Assembly (NCBI RefSeq): GCF_003391135.1
Contig: NZ_CP031455.1
Coordinates: 1,178,001-1,242,000 of the forward strand
DNA from: Streptoverticillium olivoreticuli subsp. olivoreticuli
GTDB lineage: Bacteria; Actinomycetota; Actinomycetes; Streptomycetales; Streptomycetaceae
DNA length: 64,000 nucleotides
Direction of reading: 5' to 3'
Part shown: positions 1 through 9,256 of the stretch, piece by piece
Layout: each line of letters opens with the position of its first letter
Numbering within the stretch: the first letter of the stretch is position 1
Translations under genes and position numbers: made by a program
Notes under the pieces: generated by a model
What the model saw: the letters and a program-made list of their open reading frames with translations, nothing else
Databases searched by the model: none
Told to the model about the DNA's origin: nothing

Positions 1-1493
1 TCGGAGTGTGTGGTCGGCGAGCAGTCGCCGGTCTGCTTCGTGGGGTCGATGCTCCAGCAGGGGAACGGGAAGTTCCAGTACGGGCCGGGGGTGATCCAGC
101 TCGCACCGCCGTTCTTGGTCTCGAAGACCTCCTCCAGCCCCAGGTAGACATGGTCGGCATTGGCCGGGTCGACCTGGAGGAACTGGTTGTACCAGGACTG
201 GATGCCCGGCATGTAGCCGGCGCTCTGGAGCGCCGAGCCCGAGGTTCTCAGCTTGCTGTAGTCGGCAACCTGCGTCCACGGCCCGAACGGCGAGCCGCTC
301 TTGGAGACGTACACGCCTTTGAGTCCACTGTCCGGATTGGAAGCCGTCTGCGCCGGGGACTGGTCCACGGCATACAGCCGCGAACCGTCGGCGGCGGCCC
401 CGAACGTCACGTTGCCGACGTCGTCGCTGTTGGTCGGCAGGTCGCCGATCCCGGTCACGGGCTTCCAGCTGTCGCCCTGCTTGCCGTACAGGCCGTTGTA
501 GCTGTCCTTGCCGCGCCAGCCGACGGCCAGCAGCACCTTGCTCGGGTCCTTCGGGTCCACCGCGATGTCGTTGGCGATGTTCTTGTACGGGGCGCTGGGA
601 TCGGATGCCTTCGAACCACCCGGCAGATAGTCGGGGTTGGGTGCGAATTCGAGCTTCCACGGACCCGAGAGCGTGACGGTGGAGTGCGACCACACACCCC
701 GGCTGGTGGCCGCCCACACCGTGGTGCCGACGAAGCGCAGCGCGTGGATGACGGTGCTCTCCAGTTCGGCGCCGCCCACCCGGCCGCCGGGCTGGAACTG
801 CCCGTGCTGCGGGTCGGGCAGAACGTAGACGCCCGTGCCGACGAAGGACGTCGCACCGGTGTTGGACTCGCCGGTGGCGTACCAGAGCCGATGTGAGCCG
901 TCCAGCGCGAGAGTGCCCGTCGACAGTGAGGGCAGCTTGTCGGCTATGGGCTCCCAGTGCCCGCCGCCGGTGCGCGAGCGGAACACACCGCCGTTGGCAC
1001 CGCCCGCGTACACATGGCCCTGGTCGTCGGCGGCGATCCCGGTGATCCGGCCCGTCACGTTCCCGGAGCCGCCACTGGAGTTGGAGTTCACATCGCGATA
1101 GCGCGGATCGTCGGAGTCGTAGGCCTTCTTGGTGACGTGGTACCAGTCTCCGTTCGTGTGCCGCATCGACTGCAACTGGGACCAGGCCGCCCCGTACGCA
1201 CCGGGCGCGACCACACCGGGAGCGGTACGGGCCTCGGTGTACTGGGCGGTGCCCTCGGCGGAGTTCTCCGCCTCGTCGGAACCACCGTCACTGCTTCCCG
1301 GCGCCGCGAGGGCGGACCTGCCGGATGCGAGGGCCTGGGTGTGCCGGTGGCCGATGTCGGCCTGGTGGCGCGCGTTCCAGGGCCGGGGTCCGGTGTCACC
1401 GGACGCCGCGAACGACTGCGCGCCGGCCAGTCCGAACGCGGCGGCCACGACGGTGCAGGTCATGAACCGCCGCCGATGCCGTTGGCGCATCAT
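1..1493 (-). CDS. Secreted BNR/Asp-box beta-propeller protein (C-terminus off the window)
   Basis: The reading frame is open from the ATG at 1493 to the left edge, about 497 codons, so the C-terminus is missing. GGGAGGAG lies 6 nt before the start, and a second ATG follows directly. Residues 1-30 form an export signal: Arg-rich start, hydrophobic core, Ala-x-Ala-like end. After a low-complexity linker the chain shows propeller features such as the Asp-box-like RSRTGGGHW near residue 172, repeated W-K/E-P segments and a VDPKDPSKVLLAVGW strand. This architecture is known from sialidases, xyloglucanases and sortilin-like proteins. No catalytic set can be assigned from the visible part, so 'secreted sugar- or polymer-binding/hydrolysing propeller' is as far as it goes. 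Confidence 0.75.
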   Translation of the reverse strand, partial: MMRQRHRRRFMTCTVVAAAFGLAGAQSFAASGDTGPRPWNARHQADIGHRHTQALASGRSALAAPGSSDGGSDEAENSAEGTAQYTEARTAPGVVAPGAYGAAWSQLQSMRHTNGDWYHVTKKAYDSDDPRYRDVNSNSSGGSGNVTGRITGIAADDQGHVYAGGANGGVFRSRTGGGHWEPIADKLPSLSTGTLALDGSHRLWYATGESNTGATSFVGTGVYVLPDPQHGQFQPGGRVGGAELESTVIHALRFVGTTVWAATSRGVWSHSTVTLSGPWKLEFAPNPDYLPGGSKASDPSAPYKNIANDIAVDPKDPSKVLLAVGWRGKDSYNGLYGKQGDSWKPVTGIGDLPTNSDDVGNVTFGAAADGSRLYAVDQSPAQTASNPDSGLKGVYVSKSGSPFGPWTQVADYSKLRTSGSALQSAGYMPGIQSWYNQFLQVDPANADHVYLGLEEVFETKNGGASWITPGPYWNFPFPCWSIDPTKQTGDCSPTTHS

Positions 1494-1670
1494 TGCGCTC
1501 TCCTCCCTACGACCGGGCGCTGAATGCTGCCCGACGCGGGGAGAGCTTGGCGTGCTCGCGACAGAACGGAAGATGAAGCCGGGAAAGATGGGATGGAGTT
1601 TGCCATTCCGGTGTGGCACGGCCGAAGCTGTACGCTCGCACCGCCACCGAGCCGGACTCCCGCACCCACG

Positions 1671-2321
1671 TCACATACGGCGGGTATCGGGGGCGGCGGC
1701 CTCGAGTTCGCCGATGCTCCCCGACATGATCGTCCGAACGTGTTCGGTGATGTGTTCCGCGGGCCAGTCCCACCGGGCCAGCGCCAGCAGCCGGGCGACG
1801 TCCTGATCGCTGTAGCGGGTACGGATGAGACGGGCCGGGTTGCCGCCGACGATCCCGTAATCGGGCACGTCCGTGGTGACCACGGAGCCGGCGGCGATGA
1901 TCGCGCCGTGTCCGATCCGTACGCCGGGCATCACCGTCGTGCCGTAGCCGAACCAGACGTCGTTGCCGACGACCGTGTCCCCTCGGTTCGGCAGACCGGT
2001 GAGCAGGTCGAAGTGCTCGGACCACGAGCCGCCCACGGTGGGGAAGGGGAAGGTCGAGGGGCCGTCCATGCGGTGGTTGGCGCCGTTCATGATGAACCGC
2101 ACCCCCGTGCCCAGCGCGCAGAACTTGCCGATGACCAGCTTCTCCGGCCCGTAGTGATAGAGCACGTTGCGCGACTCGAACACGGTCGGGTCATCCGGGT
2201 CGTCGTAGTAGGAGTACTCCCCGACCTCGATCAACGGGGACTTCACCAGCGGCTTGAGCAGCACCACCCGCGGCCGATCGGGCATCGGGTGGACCACCGT
2301 CGGGTCGGCAGGCACAGGCAT
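1671..2321 (-). CDS. Hexapeptide-repeat xenobiotic O-acetyltransferase (Vat/CatB type)
   Basis: 216 aa, a left-handed beta-helix acetyltransferase that moves acetyl from acetyl-CoA to a hydroxyl. The middle carries GANHRMDGPSTFPF, which matches the NH-containing loop with the catalytic His of streptogramin (Vat) and type B chloramphenicol acetyltransferases. The C-terminal hexapeptide coil reads GNDVWFGYGTTVMPGV, then IGHGAIIAAGSVVTTDVP and GGNPARLIR, the normal end of the family. I place the start at 2321, after GAGGAAT, because the 60 residues of open frame upstream do not resemble the family. The substrate is unknown; many actinomycete members are annotated only as CatB-related and give no proven resistance. 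Confidence 0.85.
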   Translation of the reverse strand: MPVPADPTVVHPMPDRPRVVLLKPLVKSPLIEVGEYSYYDDPDDPTVFESRNVLYHYGPEKLVIGKFCALGTGVRFIMNGANHRMDGPSTFPFPTVGGSWSEHFDLLTGLPNRGDTVVGNDVWFGYGTTVMPGVRIGHGAIIAAGSVVTTDVPDYGIVGGNPARLIRTRYSDQDVARLLALARWDWPAEHITEHVRTIMSGSIGELEAAAPDTRRM

Positions 2322-2532
2322 GGCGAGCGATTCCTCATGGGTTGCGTGTCGGTATCCGGTCTCATGATCGCGGCACTCCGCCGACCAAGGACACCGGTTT
2401 ACCACCGCAGGGCACCGGCCCCGGCATTCGCCAGGGGCCGGTGCGAGGATCGGGCTGCGCCGACCGGACGTCGGCACAGCCACCGTCGCCGGCATCGTCA
2501 TCCGGCTACGGACATGACCGTCCCGGACGGGC

Positions 2533-3012
2533 CTAGAGCATCAGCGTCGTGGCGGAGGCCACGACCTTGGCCTTGCGAGGCTTCTCCGGGTTGCCGTAGC
2601 GCACCTCGACCCGGGGGTGCGACCGGATGAAGTCGCTGTCGATCAGCCGGACCTGTCCCGGGTGATCGACGGTGCGCGTGGCTATGTCCGTGTCCAGGAA
2701 GAACCCGAAGTCGCCGGTCGCGGGCGCGTAGGCGAAGAACTTCCCGCCCGTGTACTTCTTCGCGGCCACGTCCTCGGTGAGGGCCAGGGACCAGTAGCCC
2801 ACACAGTGCCCCGCCGGGCACATGAACCGGAACTCGGCCTTCAGACCGTCCAGTTCCATCCACCGGAACGGGTTGTCGTCGTCCCGGGCGCTCGCCGGGG
2901 CGGCGTGCTGAGACGGGGTGGCGGCGGCGTACGCGCCCTGCGTGAGCGGCAGGCTCAGGGCCGCCACGGCGACGGTTGCGGCGAGGGCTCGGAACACGAT
3001 GCGGGGTGCCAC
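2533..3012 (-). CDS. Small secreted protein of unknown function
   Basis: 159 aa from a GTG at 3012, chosen because GGAG sits 8 nt upstream and because it starts directly at a classic signal peptide: Arg, a long Ala/Val/Leu core, and AYAAA near residue 25. An ATG at 3063 in the same frame would put 17 extra residues before the signal and has no comparable ribosome site. The mature part is about 130 residues with one Cys pair in FMCPAGHCVGYW, many aromatic residues and a basic C-terminus. I recognise no domain. It stands alone on the minus strand between two acetyltransferase genes. Confidence 0.7.
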   Translation of the reverse strand: MAPRIVFRALAATVAVAALSLPLTQGAYAAATPSQHAAPASARDDDNPFRWMELDGLKAEFRFMCPAGHCVGYWSLALTEDVAAKKYTGGKFFAYAPATGDFGFFLDTDIATRTVDHPGQVRLIDSDFIRSHPRVEVRYGNPEKPRKAKVVASATTLML

Positions 3013-3350
3013 GTCTGGTTCTCCATTCGTCTGAGTGATCGACTCGACACGAGAGGTGATCATCTCGAGGGAACGGACAACCGGCAACGGCGGCGTGAGG
3101 GAACCGGCCAGCCTCGGGGCGGTGGGCCGGAGGCCGGAACTGTTCGGGTCGGGCGATGCCCGTGAAGAGGTTGGTGTGAGTCGGGGGCCCACCTTGAAGG
3201 TTCGCCTGCGTCGAGCACGACGAGACCCACGACATCGGCGTCGGCGTCGGCCTGCGTCGGCGTCACCAACCGGACCCACTCATTCCAGCCATGCGCACGC
3301 GCGCCGCCCCGCACCGTCGCGTGCCGGGCCCGCTCCCCCGAATGGCCTGA
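3013..3350. other. Intergenic stretch without a supported gene
   Basis: About 340 bases between the secreted-protein start and the end of the N-acetyltransferase gene. Several frames are open but lack both a ribosome site and recognisable sequence. I see no strong hairpin or inverted repeat. Confidence 0.5.
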
Positions 3351-4205
3351 TCAGGCAGAGTCGAGCCCGTCCCTGAGCCGCGCGAGCTCCTCGGCACCCA
3401 CCACGATCCCGAATCCCTCCTCCAGCACCCGCCCCAGCTCATCCGGGTCGATCTTCCGCTCGGTCGAGGAGCCGTCCGGCCGGAAGGTGGTCCAGGTGGT
3501 GGCGTCGAGCCGATCGTGACGGGTGGCGCTGAACCCCTGCGCAAACGGTCGCTTCACAAAGGGGGAACGGGCGTGGGTCGCCACATAGTGACTGCCCACC
3601 ACATAGTCGATCGTGTACTGCGGGGTCAGCGTGAAGGTGTGCCGGTCGAGCCAGCCGTCCTCTCCGTACTGGTGCAGCCACCAGTGGTCGATGCCGAATA
3701 CCCCGTCCCGCCGCTCCATCCGGAACCGCCAGCCGTCCAGGTCCGCCTCGGCCCCGTCGGCGATCTCTATCGGCTCCAACGGCCCCTTGCCGAAACCGAC
3801 ATCACACAGCCACAGCCGCTCGTCGTCGACGGCCGTGACCGCCAGCAGGGCGTGCGTGGCGGGCAGGACCTTCTCCGCGCCCAGCGTCACCCGCCCCATC
3901 AGCCCCGTGAACTCAAAGCCCAGCCGCTCCAGCACCGCGGCGAACAGCACCACGTGCTCGAAGCAGTAGCCACCGCGCCGCCCGCGCACCAGCTTCTCCT
4001 GCACGGACTCCAGATCCAGCAGGATCGGCACGCCCAGCATGACGTCGAGGTTCTCGAAGGGTATGGACGTGACATGTGCCCGCTGCACCCCGCGCAGCAC
4101 CTCCAGCGTCGGCGCCCGCTCCCCCTCGTAGCCGATCCGGGCCAGATAGGCGTCGAGGTCCAACTCGTCGCCGTGCCATCCGTTTCCAGCGTCCGTCTTC
4201 GTCAT
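3351..4205 (-). CDS. nat: Arylamine N-acetyltransferase
   Basis: 284 aa, the usual length for bacterial NAT. The enzyme transfers acetyl from acetyl-CoA to aromatic amines and hydrazines through a cysteine thioester. All three catalytic residues are visible: Cys81 in RRGGYCFEHV, His118 in ATHALLAV and Asp135 in CDVGFG. The N-terminal ENLDV segment after IPF is also typical. I place the start at ATG 4205, as the further 46 codons upstream do not look like the family. NATs can acetylate isoniazid-like drugs or, in rifamycin producers, close amide rings; nothing here indicates a biosynthetic role, so detoxification is the cautious reading. Confidence 0.93.
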   Translation of the reverse strand: MTKTDAGNGWHGDELDLDAYLARIGYEGERAPTLEVLRGVQRAHVTSIPFENLDVMLGVPILLDLESVQEKLVRGRRGGYCFEHVVLFAAVLERLGFEFTGLMGRVTLGAEKVLPATHALLAVTAVDDERLWLCDVGFGKGPLEPIEIADGAEADLDGWRFRMERRDGVFGIDHWWLHQYGEDGWLDRHTFTLTPQYTIDYVVGSHYVATHARSPFVKRPFAQGFSATRHDRLDATTWTTFRPDGSSTERKIDPDELGRVLEEGFGIVVGAEELARLRDGLDSA

Positions 4206-4470
4206 GGCTCCAGCCTTCGTGGTCAAGGGTTCAACGTTTCCGCTGCTCAGACCGTAGACGGCCGGTCCTCTCCGGACCTCTGCCAGGAGGCCCTGTCGCC
4301 CTCGCCTTTTGGACCTAGGACCGGGGACCCACTCGGCTGTCACCCGCGTCCCCTCATGCGCGCGCCGGGCATTTCCCCGGTCCGGGCACGGAACTCAGTA
4401 GCGCATCTGTTTACGTACTGTTTAATATGGTGCTTCGTTCCAGAAAATGCTCAACAAGGGGTCATCTCAC

Positions 4471-5016
4471 TTGAATTCGCGCAGAATCGCAGCCGTCCTC
4501 GCCGCGGCCGCGATAGCACCGGCCGTTCTCCTGTCCACTCCGGCCGTCGCGGCCGCGAAGCCGGCCGGCACCGCTCAGGCGACGGAGATCGCCGATCGGC
4601 ACAGGACGGCGGGCTGGCACGGCCCCGATGTCACCGTCACCGGGCCCGCCACCCTCACCGCCGGGAATTGGGCGGAGCTGAAGCTGACGGTCGACAATCG
4701 CCAGGGCGAGACCACCCAGGACTTCGTCACGGACCTCGACATCACCGGGCTGACCGCGGTGAAGACCGGAAAGGTCGACCTCGAATACCGTACCCAGGAC
4801 GGCACTTGGGACCAGGCCCTCGGAACGGGCCGGTACTTCAGGCTGCGCTGGGGAACCGTGAAGAAGGGTGACACTTTCACGACCGGCCTCCGGGTGCGAT
4901 TCGCGCCGCACGTCTCCGGCCCTGCCAGGATCATGACGTACGGCAACTCGAACGGCGGCACGGAATTCGCGGACCACCTCTACATGTTCGACGTACTGCC
5001 CGCCGGCAAGCAGTAA
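4471..5016 (+). CDS. Secreted protein of unknown function
   Basis: 181 aa from TTG 4471, which is preceded by AAGGGG at suitable spacing; ATG 4447 would add eight residues but has no ribosome site. Residues 1-30 form a signal peptide rich in Ala with an AVAAAK end. The mature chain has the look of an extracellular beta-sandwich: TVTGPATLTAGNWAELKLTV, then alternating Thr-rich strands and RLRWGTVKKGDTFTTGLRVR. It may be a small adhesion or binding domain. It is monocistronic, with no functional clue from neighbours. Confidence 0.72.
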   Translation: MNSRRIAAVLAAAAIAPAVLLSTPAVAAAKPAGTAQATEIADRHRTAGWHGPDVTVTGPATLTAGNWAELKLTVDNRQGETTQDFVTDLDITGLTAVKTGKVDLEYRTQDGTWDQALGTGRYFRLRWGTVKKGDTFTTGLRVRFAPHVSGPARIMTYGNSNGGTEFADHLYMFDVLPAGKQ

Positions 5017-5143
5017 CCAACGCGTACGGGCGGGGCCCCGAGGTACGGCCCGCGCGCTGGAGGGCGCCCCGCCCGGAGACAGCTGAGGTGGTGCGGCGCG
5101 CGGGCCGCGCAGGGTGATGTCGCCACGGCACTAGCATGGGGCG

Positions 5144-5583
5144 ATGCGATCCACCGTGGACGAGCACGATGCTGCGGTTGTATGGGATGTCGCGCTGCCG
5201 TCGCGGCCCAGCCGGGTGGCGGGCATCAGCATGGCCGGGTTCCACGATCGGGGCCCCGGCCCGGTTGACCAGCGGGTGATCCCGCATCCGGCTGTCACGT
5301 TGGTCGTCGAGTTCGGTGACGGCCCACTGGTCGTCAAGGGCGCTGCCGGCCGGCAGCGGGGAAGTCTCGCCGCCGGGTTCCTGCCGGGCGCGGTTCGTGT
5401 GCGTGGCGAGAACATCCGGTGCGTGCAGGTGCGGCTGTCCCCGGTGACCGCACACGCCGCGCTGGGTGCCTCCCCGGCGGAGCTGGACGGCAATGTGATC
5501 GCCCTGGACGACCTGTGGGGCCGGGACGCGGCGCGGATTCGAGAACGGCTGGGCGAGGCCACCTCGTGGGAGGACCGCTTCGC
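5144..5583 (+). pseudogene. AraC-type regulator, N-terminal part only
   Basis: From ATG 5144 the frame encodes a sensor domain of the kind found before an AraC helix-turn-helix: VWDVALPSRPSRVAGI, a VTLVVEFGDGPLVV strand, and the GRDAARIRERLGEATSWEDR helix pair. Normally about 120 more residues follow, including two helix-turn-helix motifs. Here the similarity stops at about 5580 and hydrolase sequence starts in another frame, so the DNA-binding half is gone. The open frame runs on to 5851, but that tail is the hydrolase sequence read out of frame. It cannot act as a normal regulator. Confidence 0.75.
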
Positions 5584-5592
5584 GAGGCCACC
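5553..5592 (+). repeat. 11-bp direct repeat at a gene-fusion junction
   Basis: GCGAGGCCACC occurs at 5553-5563 and again at 5582-5592, flanking the point where the AraC remnant changes to hydrolase sequence. Short direct repeats at such borders fit deletion by slippage or illegitimate recombination, but chance is possible in DNA this GC-rich. Confidence 0.5.
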
Positions 5593-6283
5593 GGCGACCG
5601 CATCGTCCGGCTCGACGGCGGGGATGTCCACATCGTCGAGGACGGGCCGCCGACCGCGCCCGCGCTGGTGCTCATCCACGGCACCGCCGGGTCCACCCGC
5701 TGGTGGGATCCCGTCATGCCGATGCTGGGTGTCCACCGCGTCGTCCGGATCGACCTTCTCGGGCACGGCAGTTCGGCGAAACCGGCAAGCGGCTACAGCG
5801 TCCCGGAGCAGGCGCGCCGCATCGGCGCCGTCCTCGACCGGCTCGGCATAGGCCACGCGGCGGTGGTCGGCCATTCCCTTGGCGGTATGGTCGCCACTTC
5901 TCTCGCCGAGCAGCGGCGCGACCTTCGCGACTCGGCCATACGGGACGGGCTGTCCACCGCCTTCACCCGCCCGGTCAGGATCCCGGACCAGATCATCGCC
6001 GACGTGCGCGGCATGACCTACCGCAGCTACACCTCGACGGACCGGGCGTCCTCGGCCTACTTGAGGGAACGCGCCATGCCGGAGCGGCTGTCCGGTCTCG
6101 GCCTGCCGGTCATGGTGATCCACGGCGCCAGGGACAAGCGGTGGCTGCCGGCCTCCTACGAGAGCTACGCGGCGGTTCCCAGGGCCAGAATCGAGCGGCT
6201 CGACGGCGTCGGCCACACCCCCATGTTCGAAGAGCCGACGAGGACCGCAGCCCTCATCCGGGACTTCGTCACCGTCGGCACGG
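5578..6283 (+). pseudogene. Alpha/beta hydrolase, missing N-terminus and an internal segment
   Basis: Starting at 5578 the frame reads as an alpha/beta hydrolase: VLIHGTAGSTRWWDPV oxyanion loop, nucleophile Ser in VVGHSLGGMVATSL, LPVMVIHGARDKRW with the acid region, and GVGHTPMFEEPTR with the catalytic His. There is no start codon or ribosome site of its own. After the nucleophile helix (AEQRRDLRDS) the text jumps straight to IRDGLSTAFTRPVRIPDQ, which in relatives follows some 35-40 residues later, so an internal piece is lost. No stop follows the natural end; the frame runs antisense into the alkylsulfatase gene. Together with the AraC remnant this is a dead chimeric locus. Confidence 0.75.
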
Positions 6284-6369
6284 CACACCGACCATGCCCC
6301 TCCCCCACACCTGCTCGGCCGGCTTCCCGAGTTGCGGTCCGTCCCGGGCGGCGGGGCATCGGTGCTCCG

Positions 6370-8430
6370 TCAGGAGCGGTGCGGCTGCTGCTCGGAGATG
6401 GCCGGGGCGACGATCGGGAAGGAGGGATCGGGGGCTGTCAGGTAGCCGAACACCGTGTCCGCGTATTCCTGTTTGCCCTCGGGGATCTGGACAATGCCGT
6501 CGCGGACGGCGACGTCGAATGCCGTCTTGAAGCCCTGGGGGCCGTACATCAGACCGTTGAGTACCTCGCGGGTCAGCTTGATCACGGTCTGCGGGATCCC
6601 GGCGAAGTGATCCTTGCCCGGTACGTAGACGAGAACACCGTTGCGCAGGGTCGTTGTGCAGGTCTCCTCGTCCGCGCCGCCGATCAGCCACTGGAGCACG
6701 ATCGGGTCGCGCTGTTCGCGGCCGGCCGCGGGGCCGTCGACGGTGCGAGCCAGGGTCGAGAAGTACTGCTCCAAGGACATGCTGAGGGCCAGGTCGCCGG
6801 CTTCCTGGTTGGCGGGCCGGTCGATGCCGTGGGCCAGTTCGTGGGCGCCGGTGAGGAAGAAGTTGCGCCAGGTGCCGTTCTCGGAGCCGTAGCCGAGCTG
6901 GGTCAGGGCTTGGCGCTGGAGCTCCTTGGCTGCCGCATTGTCCTCGGGGTGGCCGAAGATCACGTGGTTGAGGAGCTCGGCGGTCCAGCGGTACTCGTGG
7001 CGGTCGTACGCCTCCTGCGCCTTGGCGACAACGGCGTCGACGCCGCCCATGGCCTCCACGTAGTGCACGCCCGCCTTGGCCGGCGGGAGGTTCCACAGGT
7101 GGGCGGGGTTGCCGTCGAACCAGCCGATGTAGCGCTGATAGACGGCCTTGAGGTCGTGGCTGAGGGAGCCGTAATAGCCGCGCGTGTACCAGTGGGCCGC
7201 GAGGGACTCGGGCAACTGGAGCTCCTCGGCGATCTCGATGCCCGTCTTGCCGGTGTTGATCAGGCGCAGTGACTGGTCGTTGAGGTAGCCGTACAGGTCC
7301 CGCTGGATGCTCAGGAACTCGACGATCTTCTCCTTGCCCCAGCGGGGCCAGTGGTGGGAGGCGAACTCGATGTCGGTGTGCTCGCCGAAGGTCTGGATCG
7401 TCTCGGTGAGGTACTTCGACCACGCGTGGGGGTCGCGGACCTGGGCACCGCGCAGGGTGAGGAGGTTGTGCAGGGTGTGGGTGGCGTTCTCGGCGGCGCA
7501 CAGGGCGCGGGCCTGCGGGAGGTAGATGTTCATCTCCGCGGGGGCCTCGGTGCCGGGCGTGAGCTGGAAGATCAGCCGGATGCCGTCGACGAGCTGGCGG
7601 TAGAGGCCGGGCCGCCAGGGGACGACGTCCTTGGAGGACCACTGGTCGCGCGGGACGGGGGCGGTGCCGGTTCCGCCGATGGAGACGTTCGGCGGGACGA
7701 GCGTGACCTCGCCGGTGGAGATGGTCAGCCCGAGGCCGGAGCCGACCTGCCCGTGCGGGCTCTTGTCGAGCTTGGCCGCGTACATGTACTCCGAGCGGCG
7801 GGCCATGGCCGGGCCGGCGTAGACGTTCTCGCTGACGGCGTGCTCCAGGAAGCCGTCGGGCGCGATGATCGGGATGTCGGCGTCGATCACGTCGTTGTGC
7901 TCGTGGAACAGGCCGCGGACGCCGCCGAAGTGGTCGACGTGGCTGTGGGTGTAGATGATGCCCACGATCGGCCGCTTGCTCTCCGTCGTGTCCCGGTAGA
8001 GCTTGAGCGCCCACTGGGCGGTCTCGTAGCTGGCGAGCGGGTCGATGACGACGATGCCCGAAGCGCCTTCGATGATGGTCATGTTGGACAGGTCGTAGCC
8101 GCGGACCTGATAGATCGCACCGTGCTCGTAGGATGCGACCTGGAAGAGCCCTGCCTGGGCGGTGAGCAGGCCCTGGCGCCACAGGCTCGCGTTGACCGTC
8201 GGCGGGGCCTCGGACACCTCGGCGTCGCTCAGGAAGTCGTAGGAGACGAAGTTCCACACGATCCGGTCCCCCTGACGGCGGGCCGGGATCGCGGGGATCG
8301 GGGGGAGCGCGAGCAGACCCCGCCGGGCGTCCTCGAAGTCCTCGGCGTTCGGCGGGATCGTCTCGATGATCCGCCGGTTGGCCTCGGCAACTGAAGGGGC
8401 AACATCGATCGGCTCATGGAACTCAGGCAT
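6370..8430 (-). CDS. Alkyl/aryl sulfatase of the SdsA1/BDS1 family
   Basis: 686 aa. The enzyme hydrolyses alkyl sulfate esters such as dodecyl sulfate to alcohol and sulfate. It carries the metallo-beta-lactamase fold: THSHVDHFGGVRG gives the HxHxDH zinc motif, followed by the AAEMNIYLPQARALCAAEN region and SHHWPRWGKEKI. The middle is the helical dimerisation domain, and the C-terminus is the SCP2-like domain (LQWLIGGADEETCTTTLRNG). Length and domain order match the full-length family. The start at 8430 follows GAGGAGG at 7 nt. It has no signal peptide and stands as a single gene. Confidence 0.93.
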   Translation of the reverse strand: MPEFHEPIDVAPSVAEANRRIIETIPPNAEDFEDARRGLLALPPIPAIPARRQGDRIVWNFVSYDFLSDAEVSEAPPTVNASLWRQGLLTAQAGLFQVASYEHGAIYQVRGYDLSNMTIIEGASGIVVIDPLASYETAQWALKLYRDTTESKRPIVGIIYTHSHVDHFGGVRGLFHEHNDVIDADIPIIAPDGFLEHAVSENVYAGPAMARRSEYMYAAKLDKSPHGQVGSGLGLTISTGEVTLVPPNVSIGGTGTAPVPRDQWSSKDVVPWRPGLYRQLVDGIRLIFQLTPGTEAPAEMNIYLPQARALCAAENATHTLHNLLTLRGAQVRDPHAWSKYLTETIQTFGEHTDIEFASHHWPRWGKEKIVEFLSIQRDLYGYLNDQSLRLINTGKTGIEIAEELQLPESLAAHWYTRGYYGSLSHDLKAVYQRYIGWFDGNPAHLWNLPPAKAGVHYVEAMGGVDAVVAKAQEAYDRHEYRWTAELLNHVIFGHPEDNAAAKELQRQALTQLGYGSENGTWRNFFLTGAHELAHGIDRPANQEAGDLALSMSLEQYFSTLARTVDGPAAGREQRDPIVLQWLIGGADEETCTTTLRNGVLVYVPGKDHFAGIPQTVIKLTREVLNGLMYGPQGFKTAFDVAVRDGIVQIPEGKQEYADTVFGYLTAPDPSFPIVAPAISEQQPHRS

Positions 8431-8632
8431 ACGACAGCCTCCTCGGGCACGCGGGACCACCGCGCGCGGCATGGGATGCGCGTGATGTGCCGGAACTCCG
8501 CTGAGGCTATGCCGGGCCGAAAATTGCCTGCAAGGTGCACGAACCGGCCAGGATCCGACGACTCGGACGTGGCCGATTCCTCGTGGTACTCCAGATTTCA
8601 GAGATCCTCATCAGCTCGGCACGGGTGTCCTG

Positions 8633-9256
8633 CTACGCGTGCGCATCCGAGTGTGCTTCTGCGGCCGGGTCCCTCACGAGCTCGACCTGGGGTTTGCCGA
8701 GCCCGCCCTTCCAGCGGAAGGCGGAGGGGAGTTCGAGACCGAAGTGGTCGAGGACGCGGGCGACGAGGTGCATGATGATGTCGTCGATGGTCTTGGGGTG
8801 GTTGTAGAAGGCCGGCATCGGCGGAAGGATCAGGGCGCCCATGCGGGCCAGGGCCAGCATGTTCTCCAGGTGGATCTCGTTCAGTGGTGCCTCACGAGGG
8901 ACGAGGACGAGCTTCCTCCGCTCCTTGAGCGTGACATCGGCCGCTCGTACGACGAGGTCTTCGGCGTACCCCGCCCGGATCGCGGCCAGCGTCTTCATGC
9001 TGCACGGGGCGATGATCATCCCGTCGGCCGGACAGGACCCGCTGGCTATCGCGGCTGCCTGGTCCGCGGGGCCGTGAACATGGTCGGCCATCGCCCGCAG
9101 ATCCTGCACGGTGTAATCGGTCTCGTATTCCACGAGCGCACGCCCCCACCGGGTGAGTACGAGGTGGGTCTCCACGTCCAGGGCCCGCAATGCCTGCAGG
9201 GTGCGCACGCCGATGATGGCACCCGACGCGCCGGTCATGCCGACGATGAGGTTCAC
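8633..9256 (-). CDS. ubiX: UbiX-family flavin prenyltransferase
   Basis: 207 aa from GTG 9256. UbiX joins a dimethylallyl group to FMN, giving the prenylated flavin used by UbiD-type decarboxylases. Seen here: the GMTGASGAIIG nucleotide loop at the N-terminus, the ASGSCPADGMIIAPCSMKTL active-site stretch and VPREAPLNEIHLENML. Its start overlaps the stop of the upstream Ppx/GppA fusion gene by four bases (GTGA), so the two are translationally coupled. No ubiD partner lies next to it; it may serve a decarboxylase encoded elsewhere, such as a phenolic-acid (vdc/shd-type) enzyme. Confidence 0.93.
   Translation of the reverse strand: MNLIVGMTGASGAIIGVRTLQALRALDVETHLVLTRWGRALVEYETDYTVQDLRAMADHVHGPADQAAAIASGSCPADGMIIAPCSMKTLAAIRAGYAEDLVVRAADVTLKERRKLVLVPREAPLNEIHLENMLALARMGALILPPMPAFYNHPKTIDDIIMHLVARVLDHFGLELPSAFRWKGGLGKPQVELVRDPAAEAHSDAHA

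Noticed and set aside
5419..7272. A single 617-aa protein joining the hydrolase and later sequence
   Set aside because: Only 5578-6283 resembles a hydrolase; the rest is antisense to the alkylsulfatase.
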